A stretch of 32,699 nt of DNA from contig JAHHHS010000081.1 in assembly GCA_019359215.1 (NCBI GenBank), positions 1-32,699 of the forward strand, given 5' to 3'. This stretch comes from Nostoc indistinguendum CM1-VF10. GTDB lineage: Bacteria; Cyanobacteriota; Cyanobacteriia; Cyanobacteriales; Nostocaceae. This document shows, one piece after another, positions 25,749 through 32,699 of this stretch (within the stretch, counting starts at the first letter, position 1; each line of letters begins with the position of its first letter). Below the pieces are notes generated by a model. That model saw nothing but the letters and a program-made list of their open reading frames with translations, made no database searches and was not told the DNA's origin. A program made the position numbers and the translations under genes.

Positions 25749-26929
25749 AGCGTGGTAGACTCAGTAAGTGGGTAAGAATAAATTAAACTATGTTACGGAA
25801 TGTAAAATCGATTAGATTCACTCTTAGTAAGGGTTTCACGCCTATTCTAAGGTTTGAAGCCGCTTAATAAACCTTTAATTATTCACGCCCACTGGCTTAT
25901 TGTGTTTGCTGAGATGGTATATTTGTTTTTGTCAGTCTGTATTAGTCAATCTGGGCGATCGCCTAGATGCCTAGAGGAAGAAGTTTATATCGCACCTTGC
26001 TACGGATTCTCTTCCTTTTCTAGCAAAAAATTCTCTACACAATTCAAGCCAAGAAAATATATAAAACAGCGAGGTAAAAACATACTTGAAAGTAGCCAAT
26101 AAATTAGTCAAATCATGCAAACAATACCAATTCAGTGGGAAAAAACATTTAAAAAACCATCAAATTGAATCTAATACGTTTTATGATATTTCTGGCTAAT
26201 AACTAATTATTAGGCTGTTAGCATGATCAATAAAGCTTGATGGTTATACGATGAATTCAAACTAAATTGGGGCTTTCTGTGTCAAATTATCAGCACAAAA
26301 AGCTAATTAAGATTTAGATTTAGAACGAAAAATAAAAATATAATCAAATGTTCATTTAACAAGAATACAAATTATTTAAACAAGCATAATTTTTAAATTA
26401 AAAAGGCACAAATTTATTGCAAACAAAAAAAATAATGATATGATAAGGAACGATATGTGAAACAACAGGTATTTTTGAAATTGGAATTAATTACTCTAAT
26501 TGATGTCTACTATCTTCCCTCAAGCCAACGGCTTATAGTGGCGAGACATCACTGGAGGTTGTGAACAAGATGATAGTTCGCAACGAGTTGTATGACTCAA
26601 CCTCTGAATGTTTCTACACCTGGTAAGCGATTTATTTTTAGGCTATTCCCAATGCTCTCTAGCGATTTGTGTAGTACAAAAAATTCGTCAAAGCCGAATT
26701 AAAATCATATTTTTTGAGTAATACATATTCTAGATGAACCGCGCCAATTACTTTTTACTCCGAGTCGGCATAGTGCCATAATTAGGCGTAAGCAGCTTGA
26801 TATTGTTGCTCTTAAAAGATAAGAAAAACCCCAGAGAACTTAAAGGCTTTGTAGATTAATTGCAACACACAAAGTTGACTTTTGGGATTTAAACCGCCTT
26901 CAAGCTAAACCTGGTGATCTATGTAATTT

Positions 26930-26957
26930 TCCGGTCAGATACAGCGACAGTTATTGT
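26930..26957 (+). promoter_or_regulatory. Possible distal hetR promoter (TCCGGT / TATTGT)
   Basis: TCCGGT at 26930-26935 differs by one base from the TCCGGA element reported near -35 of developmentally induced cyanobacterial promoters. A TATTGT -10-like box follows after 16 bases. A start near 26964 would lie ~180 bases before the hetR ATG, close to the -184 start known for PCC 7120 hetR. The match is weak and the assignment inferred. Confidence 0.3.
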
Positions 26958-27003
26958 AATAACAACTGAATCTGCCTGTATATGAGAAAAATATGCGAAA
27001 ATA

Positions 27004-27048
27004 GTAGTTTGGACTACCACCGATTTCAGAGTTATCGCATATTAATAT
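27004..27048 (+). promoter_or_regulatory. Candidate NtcA-type promoter of hetR
   Basis: GTAGTTTGGACTAC at 27004-27017 is a perfect GTA-N8-TAC with 5-bp palindromic arms, the NtcA consensus. TATTAATAT at 27040-27048 provides a -10 box; with the palindrome centred at 27010.5, a start at ~27052 puts it at about -41.5, the class II activator position. The hetR ATG is at 27144. Sequence fit is good; function is inferred. Confidence 0.5.
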
Positions 27049-27143
27049 AGTCTGAAGTAAAGACATTCCCTTCAGCCAGGTGTATACTACCTATTTTCAC
27101 TCGATTAAAAATTGTGTAAACGTGCTATTCAATTGTCTGTAAT

Positions 27144-28043
27144 ATGAGTAACGACATAGATCTGATCAAACGTCTTGACCCCAGTGCGATGGATCAGATC
27201 ATGCTTTATCTGGCTTTTAGTGCCATGCGGACGAGTGGGCACAGGCATGGGGCATTTTTAGACGCAGCCGCAACAGCAGCAAAGTGTGCAATTTACATGA
27301 CCTATCTGGAGCAGGGGCAAAACCTGCGGATGACAGGGCATTTGCACCACCTGGAGCCGAAACGGGTAAAAATTATTGTAGAAGAAGTCAGACAGGCTCT
27401 AACAGAAGGCAAACTATTAAAGATGCTGGGTTCTCAGGAACCGCGTTATTTGATTCAATTGCCTTATGTCTGGCTAGAAAAGTATCCTTGGCAACCGGGG
27501 CGATCGCGCGTTCCTGGTACTAGCCTCACAAGTGAAGAAAAAAGACAAATTGAGCAAAAACTTCCAAGTAATCTACCTGATGCCCAATTAGTTAGCTCCT
27601 TTGAGTTTCTGGATTTGATTGAGTTTTTGCACAGGCGATCGCAAGAAGACTTGCCGCCTGAACACCAAATGCCTTTGAGTGAAGCCTTGGGTGAGCATAT
27701 CAAGCGCCGTCTGCTCTACTCAGGAACGGTAACACGCATTGATTCTCCTTGGGGAATGCCCTTCTACGCTCTTACCCGTCCTTTTTATGCTCCCGCAGAC
27801 GATCAAGAACGCACTTACATCATGGTAGAAGATACCGCTCGGTATTTCCGCATGATGAAGAATTGGGCAGAACGGCGACGAAATGCCATGCGCTTACTGG
27901 AAGAACTCGATATCCTCCCAGAAAAAATGGAGCAGGCTATGGAAGAATTGGATGAAGTTATCCGTGCCTGGGCAGATAAATATCACCAAGACGGTGGTAT
28001 TGCAGTGGTTTTACAGACAGCTTTTGGCGAAAGAGAAGACTAG
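27144..28043 (+). CDS. hetR: HetR, master regulator of heterocyst differentiation
   Basis: A 299-residue transcription factor with the same length as Anabaena HetR and very similar from the first residue (MSNDIDLIKRL). It binds DNA as a dimer through its N-terminal part, turns on heterocyst development, and is inhibited by RGSGR-type peptides from PatS, PatX and HetN. Residues known from HetR genetics are present: C48, S152, S179 and R223. The C-terminal 'hood' (about 220-299) is the most divergent part (LDILPEKMEQAMEELDE). The gene stands alone, with a long upstream region carrying a candidate NtcA-type site, which fits induction on nitrogen step-down. No patS-like gene was found beside it. 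Its presence strongly indicates a filamentous cyanobacterium, most likely heterocystous. Confidence 0.98.
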   Translation: MSNDIDLIKRLDPSAMDQIMLYLAFSAMRTSGHRHGAFLDAAATAAKCAIYMTYLEQGQNLRMTGHLHHLEPKRVKIIVEEVRQALTEGKLLKMLGSQEPRYLIQLPYVWLEKYPWQPGRSRVPGTSLTSEEKRQIEQKLPSNLPDAQLVSSFEFLDLIEFLHRRSQEDLPPEHQMPLSEALGEHIKRRLLYSGTVTRIDSPWGMPFYALTRPFYAPADDQERTYIMVEDTARYFRMMKNWAERRRNAMRLLEELDILPEKMEQAMEELDEVIRAWADKYHQDGGIAVVLQTAFGERED

Positions 28044-28274
28044 TCGCGCTAGGGACTTTCAAATAAAAAAATATCCCATCGCTTTTAGTCCAGGGGATAT
28101 TTTACTTGGGGGAGGAAAAGTCGTTTTGATTCCAAAAATTAGATAATTTATTTTTTGGAGTTCCACTACCCAAAATTCAAAAAGCTTATGAAGTAAGCTT
28201 TTCACTGATTTTGTCCCTTGCTTAGTAGGTAGGGGGATTGTTGGTCTATTTAAACTGTAATACTGTACTAGTAG

Positions 28275-28308
28275 TACAAAAGTCACAAAATTGCTTGTGA
28301 CTTTTGTA
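28275..28308. terminator. Likely transcription terminator between hetR and the convergent gene
   Basis: A perfect 14-bp stem TACAAAAGTCACAA with loop AATTGC is followed by TTGTAAATATTT. There is no long T-run, but the inverted symmetry and location between convergent genes suit a terminator; the smaller hairpin at 28180-28202 could serve hetR as well. Confidence 0.55.
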
Positions 28309-28387
28309 TTGTAAATATTTAGTTTGCATAATTTGCAAGCAGAGGGTAATTGTAGCAAGTTTTATATAAATATTTTTGCTTAAACCA

Positions 28388-28421
28388 TAGTAGGGTGGAC
28401 ATTTTAATGCCCACCCTACTA
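28388..28421. repeat. Dispersed palindrome TAGTAGGGTGG...CCACCCTACTA
   Basis: It has 11-bp perfect outer arms and a further CATT/AATG pairing inside after one mismatch. The GTAGGGTGG-type palindrome is common in Nostoc spacers. It lies 38 bases past the stop of the minus-strand gene. Confidence 0.65.
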
Positions 28422-28459
28422 CTTAACCTGTATTCTCAGTCAATTACAAAGGACTGTAA

Positions 28460-29125
28460 TTAATTCGTCGTGCCGGGTTGCGTTGGAACAATCGGTTGTG
28501 TTGGAATAACCGGTTGTGTTGGAAATGGGGTAGTCTCTAAACTTGGAGTTGAACCCGCAGGTATTATAGTTTGCGGTGTAGACGAAGATGAAGCACCGAT
28601 AACACTATCATCAGCACTGATACAAGTATCTAATGCCTGTGTGGCGGGAAAGTCGATTTGACTACGCAAGCCAACTACACATTGGCCAAAACGCACAGGC
28701 AACAAACTACGTCCACAGTAATCTAAAACTGCCGGATTAGCTTCTTCTTTAGTACTTAAGCTGACGCCAACTACACAGGTAGCTAACTCCTCAGGACGTC
28801 GGGCATTCCCACAAGTAGAAAGCGCATCTGTCGCGGCAATTTGGGTTTCCTTATCAATTTTAACCACGCAAGCAGCCAAATCCCTTGGACGCAGTGCTGC
28901 TGCACAACCTTGTGATGCCGCTTCTGCTGTTACACCCACGCTCAAAAGGCGACCCGCACAGACACTATAATCGTTGCTGTAAGAGGCAGCGATCGCTGTA
29001 TTTGGTAAGATCGTTGCCAAGCATCCAGCTATAGCCAAAACTGGTACTGTTAAAATCCTGGAGGTGGAACTGGCTTGTTTGTTCTTACCTCTATTAACCG
29101 CTTTATTGCTCATTGACGTTGCCAT
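28460..29125 (-). CDS. Secreted cysteine-repeat protein, unknown function
   Basis: About 221 residues. After a basic N-terminus comes a signal-peptide-like helix (ILTVPVLAIAGCLATILP) with a likely cut after NTAIAA. The mature part has eight Cys and three copies of a motif C-x11-C-V-V (CAAALRPRDLAACVVKI; CGNARRPEELATCVVGV; CGRSLLPVRFGQCVVGL), suggesting a small disulfide-bonded repeat domain. The tail is a Pro/Thr linker with repeated PTQP units. I use the ATG at 29125; a TTG at 29140 and an ATG at 29113 (GGAG 13 bases before) are alternatives. I do not recognise a named family; it is likely a conserved cyanobacterial periplasmic or extracellular protein. It converges on hetR, with no evidence of a shared role. 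Confidence 0.75.
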   Translation of the reverse strand: MATSMSNKAVNRGKNKQASSTSRILTVPVLAIAGCLATILPNTAIAASYSNDYSVCAGRLLSVGVTAEAASQGCAAALRPRDLAACVVKIDKETQIAATDALSTCGNARRPEELATCVVGVSLSTKEEANPAVLDYCGRSLLPVRFGQCVVGLRSQIDFPATQALDTCISADDSVIGASSSSTPQTIIPAGSTPSLETTPFPTQPVIPTQPIVPTQPGTTN

Positions 29126-29370
29126 TCTCCAAACACCCAAAGTTATGCTAACTCAAATATTTTAAAAATCCTCTGTAATTAAATAATTTCGGCGGTAGCA
29201 AGCTATAGACATAATTAATTATGCCGTAAATTGTGTTAATATAACTGTTTGAAAGATAAGTAGGCAACGTAAAAAGTATTTCAGAGTAAGAATACTGCGT
29301 AAACCAATCTGATGATTGAGTAGCCTACGAAACTAAATAAACACAAAAAACTTATTGGCAGGAGTACGGC

Positions 29371-29424
29371 GTGACAGACCGGAATTCAAGCTTGGAAGCT
29401 AGTGTGTCGGCTTTACCGACTTAA
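29371..29424 (+). CDS. Possible 17-residue leader peptide or small protein upstream of rpsD
   Basis: GTG preceded by AGGAG with a 6-base gap begins MTDRNSSLEASVSALPT and ends at TAA, 155 bases before rpsD. It has no membrane helix. A long hairpin follows 18 bases after the stop. This could be a leader peptide in the rpsD transcript, a stand-alone small protein, or a chance ribosome site. No homologue comes to mind. Confidence 0.25.
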   Translation: MTDRNSSLEASVSALPT

Positions 29425-29436
29425 AGCAACTGGCGT

Positions 29437-29488
29437 AAAAAAGATGCCTCTACTTTTGTAGGATACGTCATACCAAAGTAGAGGCATC
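29437..29488 (-). terminator. Minus-strand rho-independent terminator (or rpsD leader hairpin)
   Basis: A perfect 14-bp stem GATGCCTCTACTTT / AAAGTAGAGGCATC with an 18-base loop. Read on the minus strand it is followed by six T, the form of an intrinsic terminator; on the plus strand no T-run follows. It would stop transcription coming leftward from moaA across rpsD. Confidence 0.65.
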
Positions 29489-29579
29489 AAAGAACCAAGA
29501 ATCTACTGATTTTTAATCAGGGGAATGTCAAAATCGAATGTTTGGGTAAAGTTTAAACAGGATTAGATTAAGGAAACTC

Positions 29580-30188
29580 ATGTCCCGATATAGAGGGCCA
29601 CGCCTCAGAATTGTACGCCGCTTGGGCGATTTACCAGGATTAACTCGTAAAAGCGCTAGACGCGCTTACCCACCTGGGCAGCATGGTCAGAACCGCAAGA
29701 AGCGCTCTGAGTATGCTATCCGTCTAGAGGAAAAGCAAAAGCTTCGCTTCAACTACGGTTTGACTGAAAAGCAATTGCTGCGCTATGTGCGTAAAGCCAG
29801 ACGTGTTACTGGTTCTACCGGACAAGTGCTGTTGCAATTGCTAGAAATGCGCTTAGATAATACCGTTTTCCGCTTAGGTATAGCCCCGACTATCCCAGCA
29901 GCTCGTCAACTGGTAAATCACGGTCACGTAACTGTTAACGGTCGTGTGGTTAATATTGCCAGCTACCAATGCCGTCCTGGTGAAGTAATTGCAGTTAGGG
30001 ATCGGGCACAATCACGGAAGTTGGTGGAAGCTAACTTGCAATATCCCGGTTTGGCCAACCTCCCCAGTCATTTGGAGTTTGACAAAAATAAGTTGGTTGG
30101 TAGAGTCAACAGCGTTGTTGAGCGAGAATGGGTGGCACTACAAGTTAATGAACTACTTGTGGTGGAATACTACTCACGACAAGCCTAA
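29580..30188 (+). CDS. rpsD: 30S ribosomal protein S4
   Basis: A 202-residue primary 16S rRNA-binding protein that nucleates the small subunit. The start MSRYRGPRLRIVRRLGDLPG, the basic middle YPPGQHGQNRKKRSEYAIRL and the S4 RNA-binding domain (LEMRLDNTVFRLGIAPTIPA then ARQLVNHGHVTVNGRVV) are clear. It lacks the N-terminal Cys cluster of zinc-binding S4 forms, as usual in cyanobacteria. It stands alone rather than in the ribosomal alpha operon, which is normal for this phylum. The start is supported by GGAAACTC before the ATG. It faces moaA tail to tail with a 59-base repeat-filled gap. Confidence 0.98.
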   Translation: MSRYRGPRLRIVRRLGDLPGLTRKSARRAYPPGQHGQNRKKRSEYAIRLEEKQKLRFNYGLTEKQLLRYVRKARRVTGSTGQVLLQLLEMRLDNTVFRLGIAPTIPAARQLVNHGHVTVNGRVVNIASYQCRPGEVIAVRDRAQSRKLVEANLQYPGLANLPSHLEFDKNKLVGRVNSVVEREWVALQVNELLVVEYYSRQA

Positions 30189-30247
30189 TTGTCATTTGTC
30201 CTTAGTCATTTGTCCTTAGTTATTTGCAAAGGGCAAATGACCAATGA
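30189..30247. repeat. Short repeats TCATTTGTCCTTAG and a small hairpin
   Basis: Two direct copies of GTCATTTGTCCTTAG are followed by ATTTGC-AAAGG-GCAAAT, a 6-bp hairpin, filling the gap between the convergent rpsD and moaA stops. No T-run follows, so termination is uncertain. Confidence 0.6.
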
Positions 30248-31234
30248 CTATCCGCCAATTTGCGACATGGTGCGGGTATATGTACCTAAAATGCCAGAAT
30301 CGCGCCCTTTAAAGTTAATTTCTGGCTTGATTCCAAGTAAATGCCTTACCTGCTCTTGTAATTGAGCGGTGGTAGTGCCAGAACGTAAAGCAGTTTTTAA
30401 ATCTATTTGACCAGTTTCATTCAATAAACAGGGACGCAGCCAGCCATCGGCACTCAGACGCATCCGGTTACAACGATCGCAAAAACATTCCGACATCTGA
30501 CTAATAAATCCTAGTGTCCCCTTCGCACCAGGAATTTGAAAGACATCAGCAGGGCCTGCGCCACGAACTTGTGATTCTGTCAAGCCCCAGCGATCGCGGA
30601 TAGATTCTCGTAAATCGGCTGAAGATAGCCAACCGCGATCGCCAAATAAATGCAGATTACCAATAGGCATGAATTCAATAAATCGAACGTGCCATTGTTT
30701 GTCAATTGTCAAAGCAGCTAAATCTAGAACTTCGTGGTCATTAACGCCAGGAATCACCACTACATTCAGCTTTAGGGGGTCGAATCCGACCTGATGGGCA
30801 GCTTGAATCCCATGCCAAACTTGTTGCCAACGAGAACGACCCTGATTACCAATAATTTGATCAAAAATGTCGGGATCAAGGGAGTCCAGACTAATATTAA
30901 TTCGTCGCAAACCAGCATTGTAGAGGTTTTGTGCCATCGGAGCTAGCAAAAAACCGTTGGTGGTCATTGAGAGGTCTTGAGTTTGAGGAAAAGAGGCGAT
31001 TGCGCTTACTAAATCTACCACGCGCGGACGCAATAAGGGTTCACCTCCAGTCAACCGAAACCGATTAAAGCCTACCGGAATAAATACCTCTTCAATTAGG
31101 GTGAGCAGTTCTTGATCAGTCAACAGCTGTTGCTTGAGGATATAATCCAGTTCTACTCCCTCTGGCATACAGTATTGACAACGAAAATTGCAGCGATCAA
31201 TTAGGCTAATGCGGAGGTAGTCTACCTGGTTCAT
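30248..31234 (-). CDS. moaA: GTP 3',8-cyclase, molybdenum cofactor biosynthesis protein A
   Basis: A 328-residue radical SAM enzyme that converts GTP to 3',8-cyclo-GTP, the first step of molybdopterin synthesis. The N-terminal cluster motif C-x3-C-x2-C is in DRCNFRCQYCMPEG, the SAM-binding glycine motif in RLTGGEPLLRP, and the second 4Fe-4S site in SECFCDRCNRM with a later Cys in LRPCLLNETG. The C-terminus ends in Gly-Gly (MSQIGG), which enters the active site in this family. Supports Mo enzymes such as nitrate reductase. No other moa gene is adjacent. It is divergent from the hypothetical gene at 31397 with a 162-base shared promoter region. Confidence 0.97.
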   Translation of the reverse strand: MNQVDYLRISLIDRCNFRCQYCMPEGVELDYILKQQLLTDQELLTLIEEVFIPVGFNRFRLTGGEPLLRPRVVDLVSAIASFPQTQDLSMTTNGFLLAPMAQNLYNAGLRRINISLDSLDPDIFDQIIGNQGRSRWQQVWHGIQAAHQVGFDPLKLNVVVIPGVNDHEVLDLAALTIDKQWHVRFIEFMPIGNLHLFGDRGWLSSADLRESIRDRWGLTESQVRGAGPADVFQIPGAKGTLGFISQMSECFCDRCNRMRLSADGWLRPCLLNETGQIDLKTALRSGTTTAQLQEQVRHLLGIKPEINFKGRDSGILGTYTRTMSQIGG

Positions 31235-31396
31235 CGTTTTATTTTTATTCTCTCTGATTAATTAAAGACTTTACAAAGGTGATTTATTTCTTCCTACTAT
31301 ATTTGTTGTAGCTCAAAATACCTTACTCCCCCTTAAGTGCGAGTCCACAGATTGTGGCATAATAAGCCGATCGCATCCACTCGTTAGTCATCAATC

Positions 31397-32428
31397 GTGC
31401 AAGATACCGACTCCATCAACGACCTTGCTGCTGCTTTACTACAGCCAGCAGATATCAGCTTTGAACTGCCCGATCCAGAAGATGAACAGATTCTAGAGTC
31501 AGATTTTCAACAGCAGCTAGAAGTAGCTTGGCAGGTATGCGATCGCTTTGATTTGCAAACTGAAATCTGGCGGGGGCGAATTTTACGGGCTATCCGCGAC
31601 AGAGAGAAAGTCGGTGGTGACGGACGTGGTACTGGCTTTCTGCGATGGCTAAAAGAGCGGGAAATCAGCAAAAGTCAAGCATATTCCTGGATTCAACTGG
31701 CGAATAGTGCCGATACTCTCATCGAAGACGGTAAACTTGATCCCGGATCTGTGAACAACTTCAGTAAACGGGCATTTGTTGAAACTTCCAAAGCAGTCCC
31801 AGAAGTGCAACAGATGGTGAGTGAAGCCGCCCAAAAAGGCGATCGCATCACCAGGCGGGAAGTGCGTCAACTCAGTGATGAATGGACAGCCATGTCCTCA
31901 GATTTATTACCCGAAGCAGTCAAGGAAAAAGCAGCAGATAACACCCTTCCCCCACGCTACATCGCCCCACTGGTGAAGGAAATGGAAAAACTGCCAGAAT
32001 CGCACCAAAAGTTTATCCAAAAGGAAATTGCTGCTAACCCTGATGTGGATACCCTAAAACAGGTAACTACCGAAGCGCGTAACTTGGCCAAATATCTCAA
32101 AGGGGCGGCTCAAGTCCAGGCGCTAACGCAGGAAAATATTGATATTGAAACAGCCTTAGAAGAAGCGCAAAGAGTCGGCTGTTTGAGTATTGCTGCTGAT
32201 TTGGTAAATCAAGCATCTCAGATTGAACAAACGATCGCTAAACTGTACATGACTTGGAAACGGATCGGTAATTTAGCAGATCGATTATATGTAGATACAG
32301 GTGCAAGTACACCCAACTTGCGATCGCTCCTCACTTGCTTGGAACCTCTGGGAGGTGAAATCATGGAATTGCAACTTAGTGGTGCGACTGAACACACTGT
32401 TCGTTTGCAAATTCAGGAAACAAGTTAA
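31397..32428 (+). CDS. Conserved hypothetical protein, possibly DNA-binding
   Basis: A 343-residue hydrophilic, helical, acidic protein starting with GTG. Residues ~45-105 (VAWQVCDRFDLQTEIWRGRI, then FLRWLKEREISKSQAYSWIQLA) resemble a ParB/KorB-like or DUF3102-like helix-turn-helix segment in which ISKSQAYSWIQLA would be the recognition helix. The middle is alpha-helical with EVRQLSDEW and many Glu/Lys pairs, and the end (LTCLEPLGGEIMELQLSGAT) looks like a small beta element. No signal peptide or membrane helix. It is not adjacent to parA or a replication gene, so a plasmid-type role is not supported. The function is unknown; the helix-turn-helix is an inference. Confidence 0.7.
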   Translation: MQDTDSINDLAAALLQPADISFELPDPEDEQILESDFQQQLEVAWQVCDRFDLQTEIWRGRILRAIRDREKVGGDGRGTGFLRWLKEREISKSQAYSWIQLANSADTLIEDGKLDPGSVNNFSKRAFVETSKAVPEVQQMVSEAAQKGDRITRREVRQLSDEWTAMSSDLLPEAVKEKAADNTLPPRYIAPLVKEMEKLPESHQKFIQKEIAANPDVDTLKQVTTEARNLAKYLKGAAQVQALTQENIDIETALEEAQRVGCLSIAADLVNQASQIEQTIAKLYMTWKRIGNLADRLYVDTGASTPNLRSLLTCLEPLGGEIMELQLSGATEHTVRLQIQETS

Positions 32429-32581
32429 AACAATTCGCAATTCGCAATTCACAATGACGCTCCTACGTCGCTCTAAACGAAGCCATGCCGTTGGCGTAGC
32501 CTCTCGTAGAGAAGGCTTTACGCTGCGCTAACGCAATTACGTTTTGTGACGGGGATTTAGACTTCGACTAACATAACGTGA
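32429..32581. repeat. Short tandem and dispersed repeats
   Basis: A CAATTCG heptamer array (32431-32453) is followed by an element containing GTTGGCGTAGCCTCTCGTAG, AGAAGGCTTTACGCTGCGC and GGGGATTTAGACTTCGAC. The last motif matches the GGGGATTTAGACCCCGAC copy at about 20837, so both spacers hold the same kind of mobile-looking repeat. No gene is seen. Confidence 0.7.
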
Positions 32582-32699
32582 GTTAGACGGATAGGAAAGC
32601 CCAAAAAGATTGCTAGATATGAATTTGCTCAACTGGACAGGGCCAAGCGATCGCTACAATTGATTGAGAATCAGCAAAAAAGTCACAAAAAAATGCCGA
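32582..32699 (+). other. Protein-like open frame running off the window, no normal start codon
   Basis: After a TGA stop (32579-32581) the frame stays open to the window end and reads RRIGKPKKIARYEFAQLDRA then KRSLQLIENQQKSHKKMP, a basic amphipathic helix-like sequence. The natural start position would be ATA at 32591 (possibly a mutated ATG); TTG at 32657-32659 is the only other option. It could be the 5' end of a gene, a pseudogene or chance. Confidence 0.35.

Larger units (their letters stand above)
25452..27143. other. 1.7-kb AT-rich region upstream of hetR
   Basis: No complete gene is supported. It contains a heptamer array TCATCAG (about 25502-25535), a small hairpin ACTCAA-GCAA-TTGAGT (about 25622-25637), a short coding-like frame (25614-25748), a long AT-rich middle, and regulatory-looking sequence near hetR: TCCGGT at 26930 with TATTGT 16 bases on, and a GTA-N8-TAC palindrome at 27004. 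In Anabaena sp. PCC 7120 hetR is transcribed from several starts over ~730 bases upstream, so a long promoter region is expected. Confidence 0.65.
28044..28459. other. 416-bp convergent spacer after hetR
   Basis: No gene. Three hairpins occupy it: AAAAGCTTA-TGAAG-TAAGCTTTT at 28180-28202, a 14-bp stem at 28275-28308, and a dispersed palindrome at 28388-28421. They separate hetR from the convergent cysteine-repeat gene and may end transcription from both sides. Confidence 0.7.
29126..29579. other. 454-bp spacer and rpsD leader region
   Basis: It should hold the promoter of the minus-strand cysteine-repeat gene and the rpsD promoter and leader. The left half is AT-rich without clear features. 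The right half has a tiny frame with an excellent ribosome site (29371-29424), a small hairpin GTCGG-CTTTA-CCGAC (29406-29420) and a 14-bp hairpin (29443-29488). Confidence 0.6.

Noticed and set aside
25854..26102. 82-codon frame upstream of hetR with a hydrophobic stretch
   Set aside because: TTG start, no ribosome site, poor protein-like composition after the first 30 residues, and no recognisable family.
30189..30247. Possible CRISPR-like direct repeats (GTCATTTGTCCTTAG twice)
   Set aside because: Only two contiguous copies with no spacers of regular length; this is a short tandem repeat.

Overview
The window looks like a chromosome segment of a filamentous, heterocyst-forming cyanobacterium close to Nostoc or Anabaena. 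The evidence is a near-complete match to HetR, the master regulator of heterocyst differentiation, at 27144-28043; many HIP1 octamers (GCGATCGC) inside and outside genes; and the short tandem and palindromic dispersed repeats typical of Nostoc spacers. No tRNA, rRNA or CRISPR array was found.

Layout. Positions 1-8619 (+) hold an NHLM/NHLP-type peptide (bacteriocin or lanthipeptide) export locus: the tail of one ABC ATPase gene, an HlyD-like secretion protein, a C39 peptidase-ABC gene, and a second ABC ATPase gene. Three of these four genes look damaged. The first ATPase has an in-frame internal deletion, the peptidase-ABC gene is frameshifted, and the second ATPase is fused to and split by a truncated IS630 (DD34E) transposase. 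No precursor peptide gene or modification enzyme is visible. Positions 8616-10958 (-) encode a large hybrid regulator (REC-winged helix-HPt-REC-REC-GGDEF) that converges on the export locus with overlapping stop codons. Next come a ferrochelatase-like protein with a natural eight-histidine tail (-), a small alpha/beta-hydrolase-like protein, an MFS transporter, acetolactate synthase large subunit with an added C-terminal zinc ribbon, a TerB-like protein with a poly-Glu tail, a PBP4-type D-Ala-D-Ala carboxypeptidase, a GNAT acetyltransferase (-), a zinc alcohol dehydrogenase, a PiT phosphate transporter, and an EamA transporter fused to an N-terminal coiled coil with an 81-bp tandem repeat.

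A 1.7 kb gene-poor, AT-rich stretch then leads into hetR. Close to the hetR start it carries a perfect GTA-N8-TAC (NtcA-type) palindrome with a suitably placed -10 element. Downstream are a secreted cysteine-repeat protein (-), rpsD, moaA (-) and a conserved hypothetical protein. A possible gene start runs off the right edge.

Most genes are ordinary single-gene housekeeping or accessory units rather than one pathway. The points of most interest are the decay of the export locus, with the same middle segment missing from both ATPase copies; the hetR upstream region; the zinc-ribbon and poly-His tails on metabolic enzymes; and small gene relics in spacers. No wholly new multi-gene system is visible.
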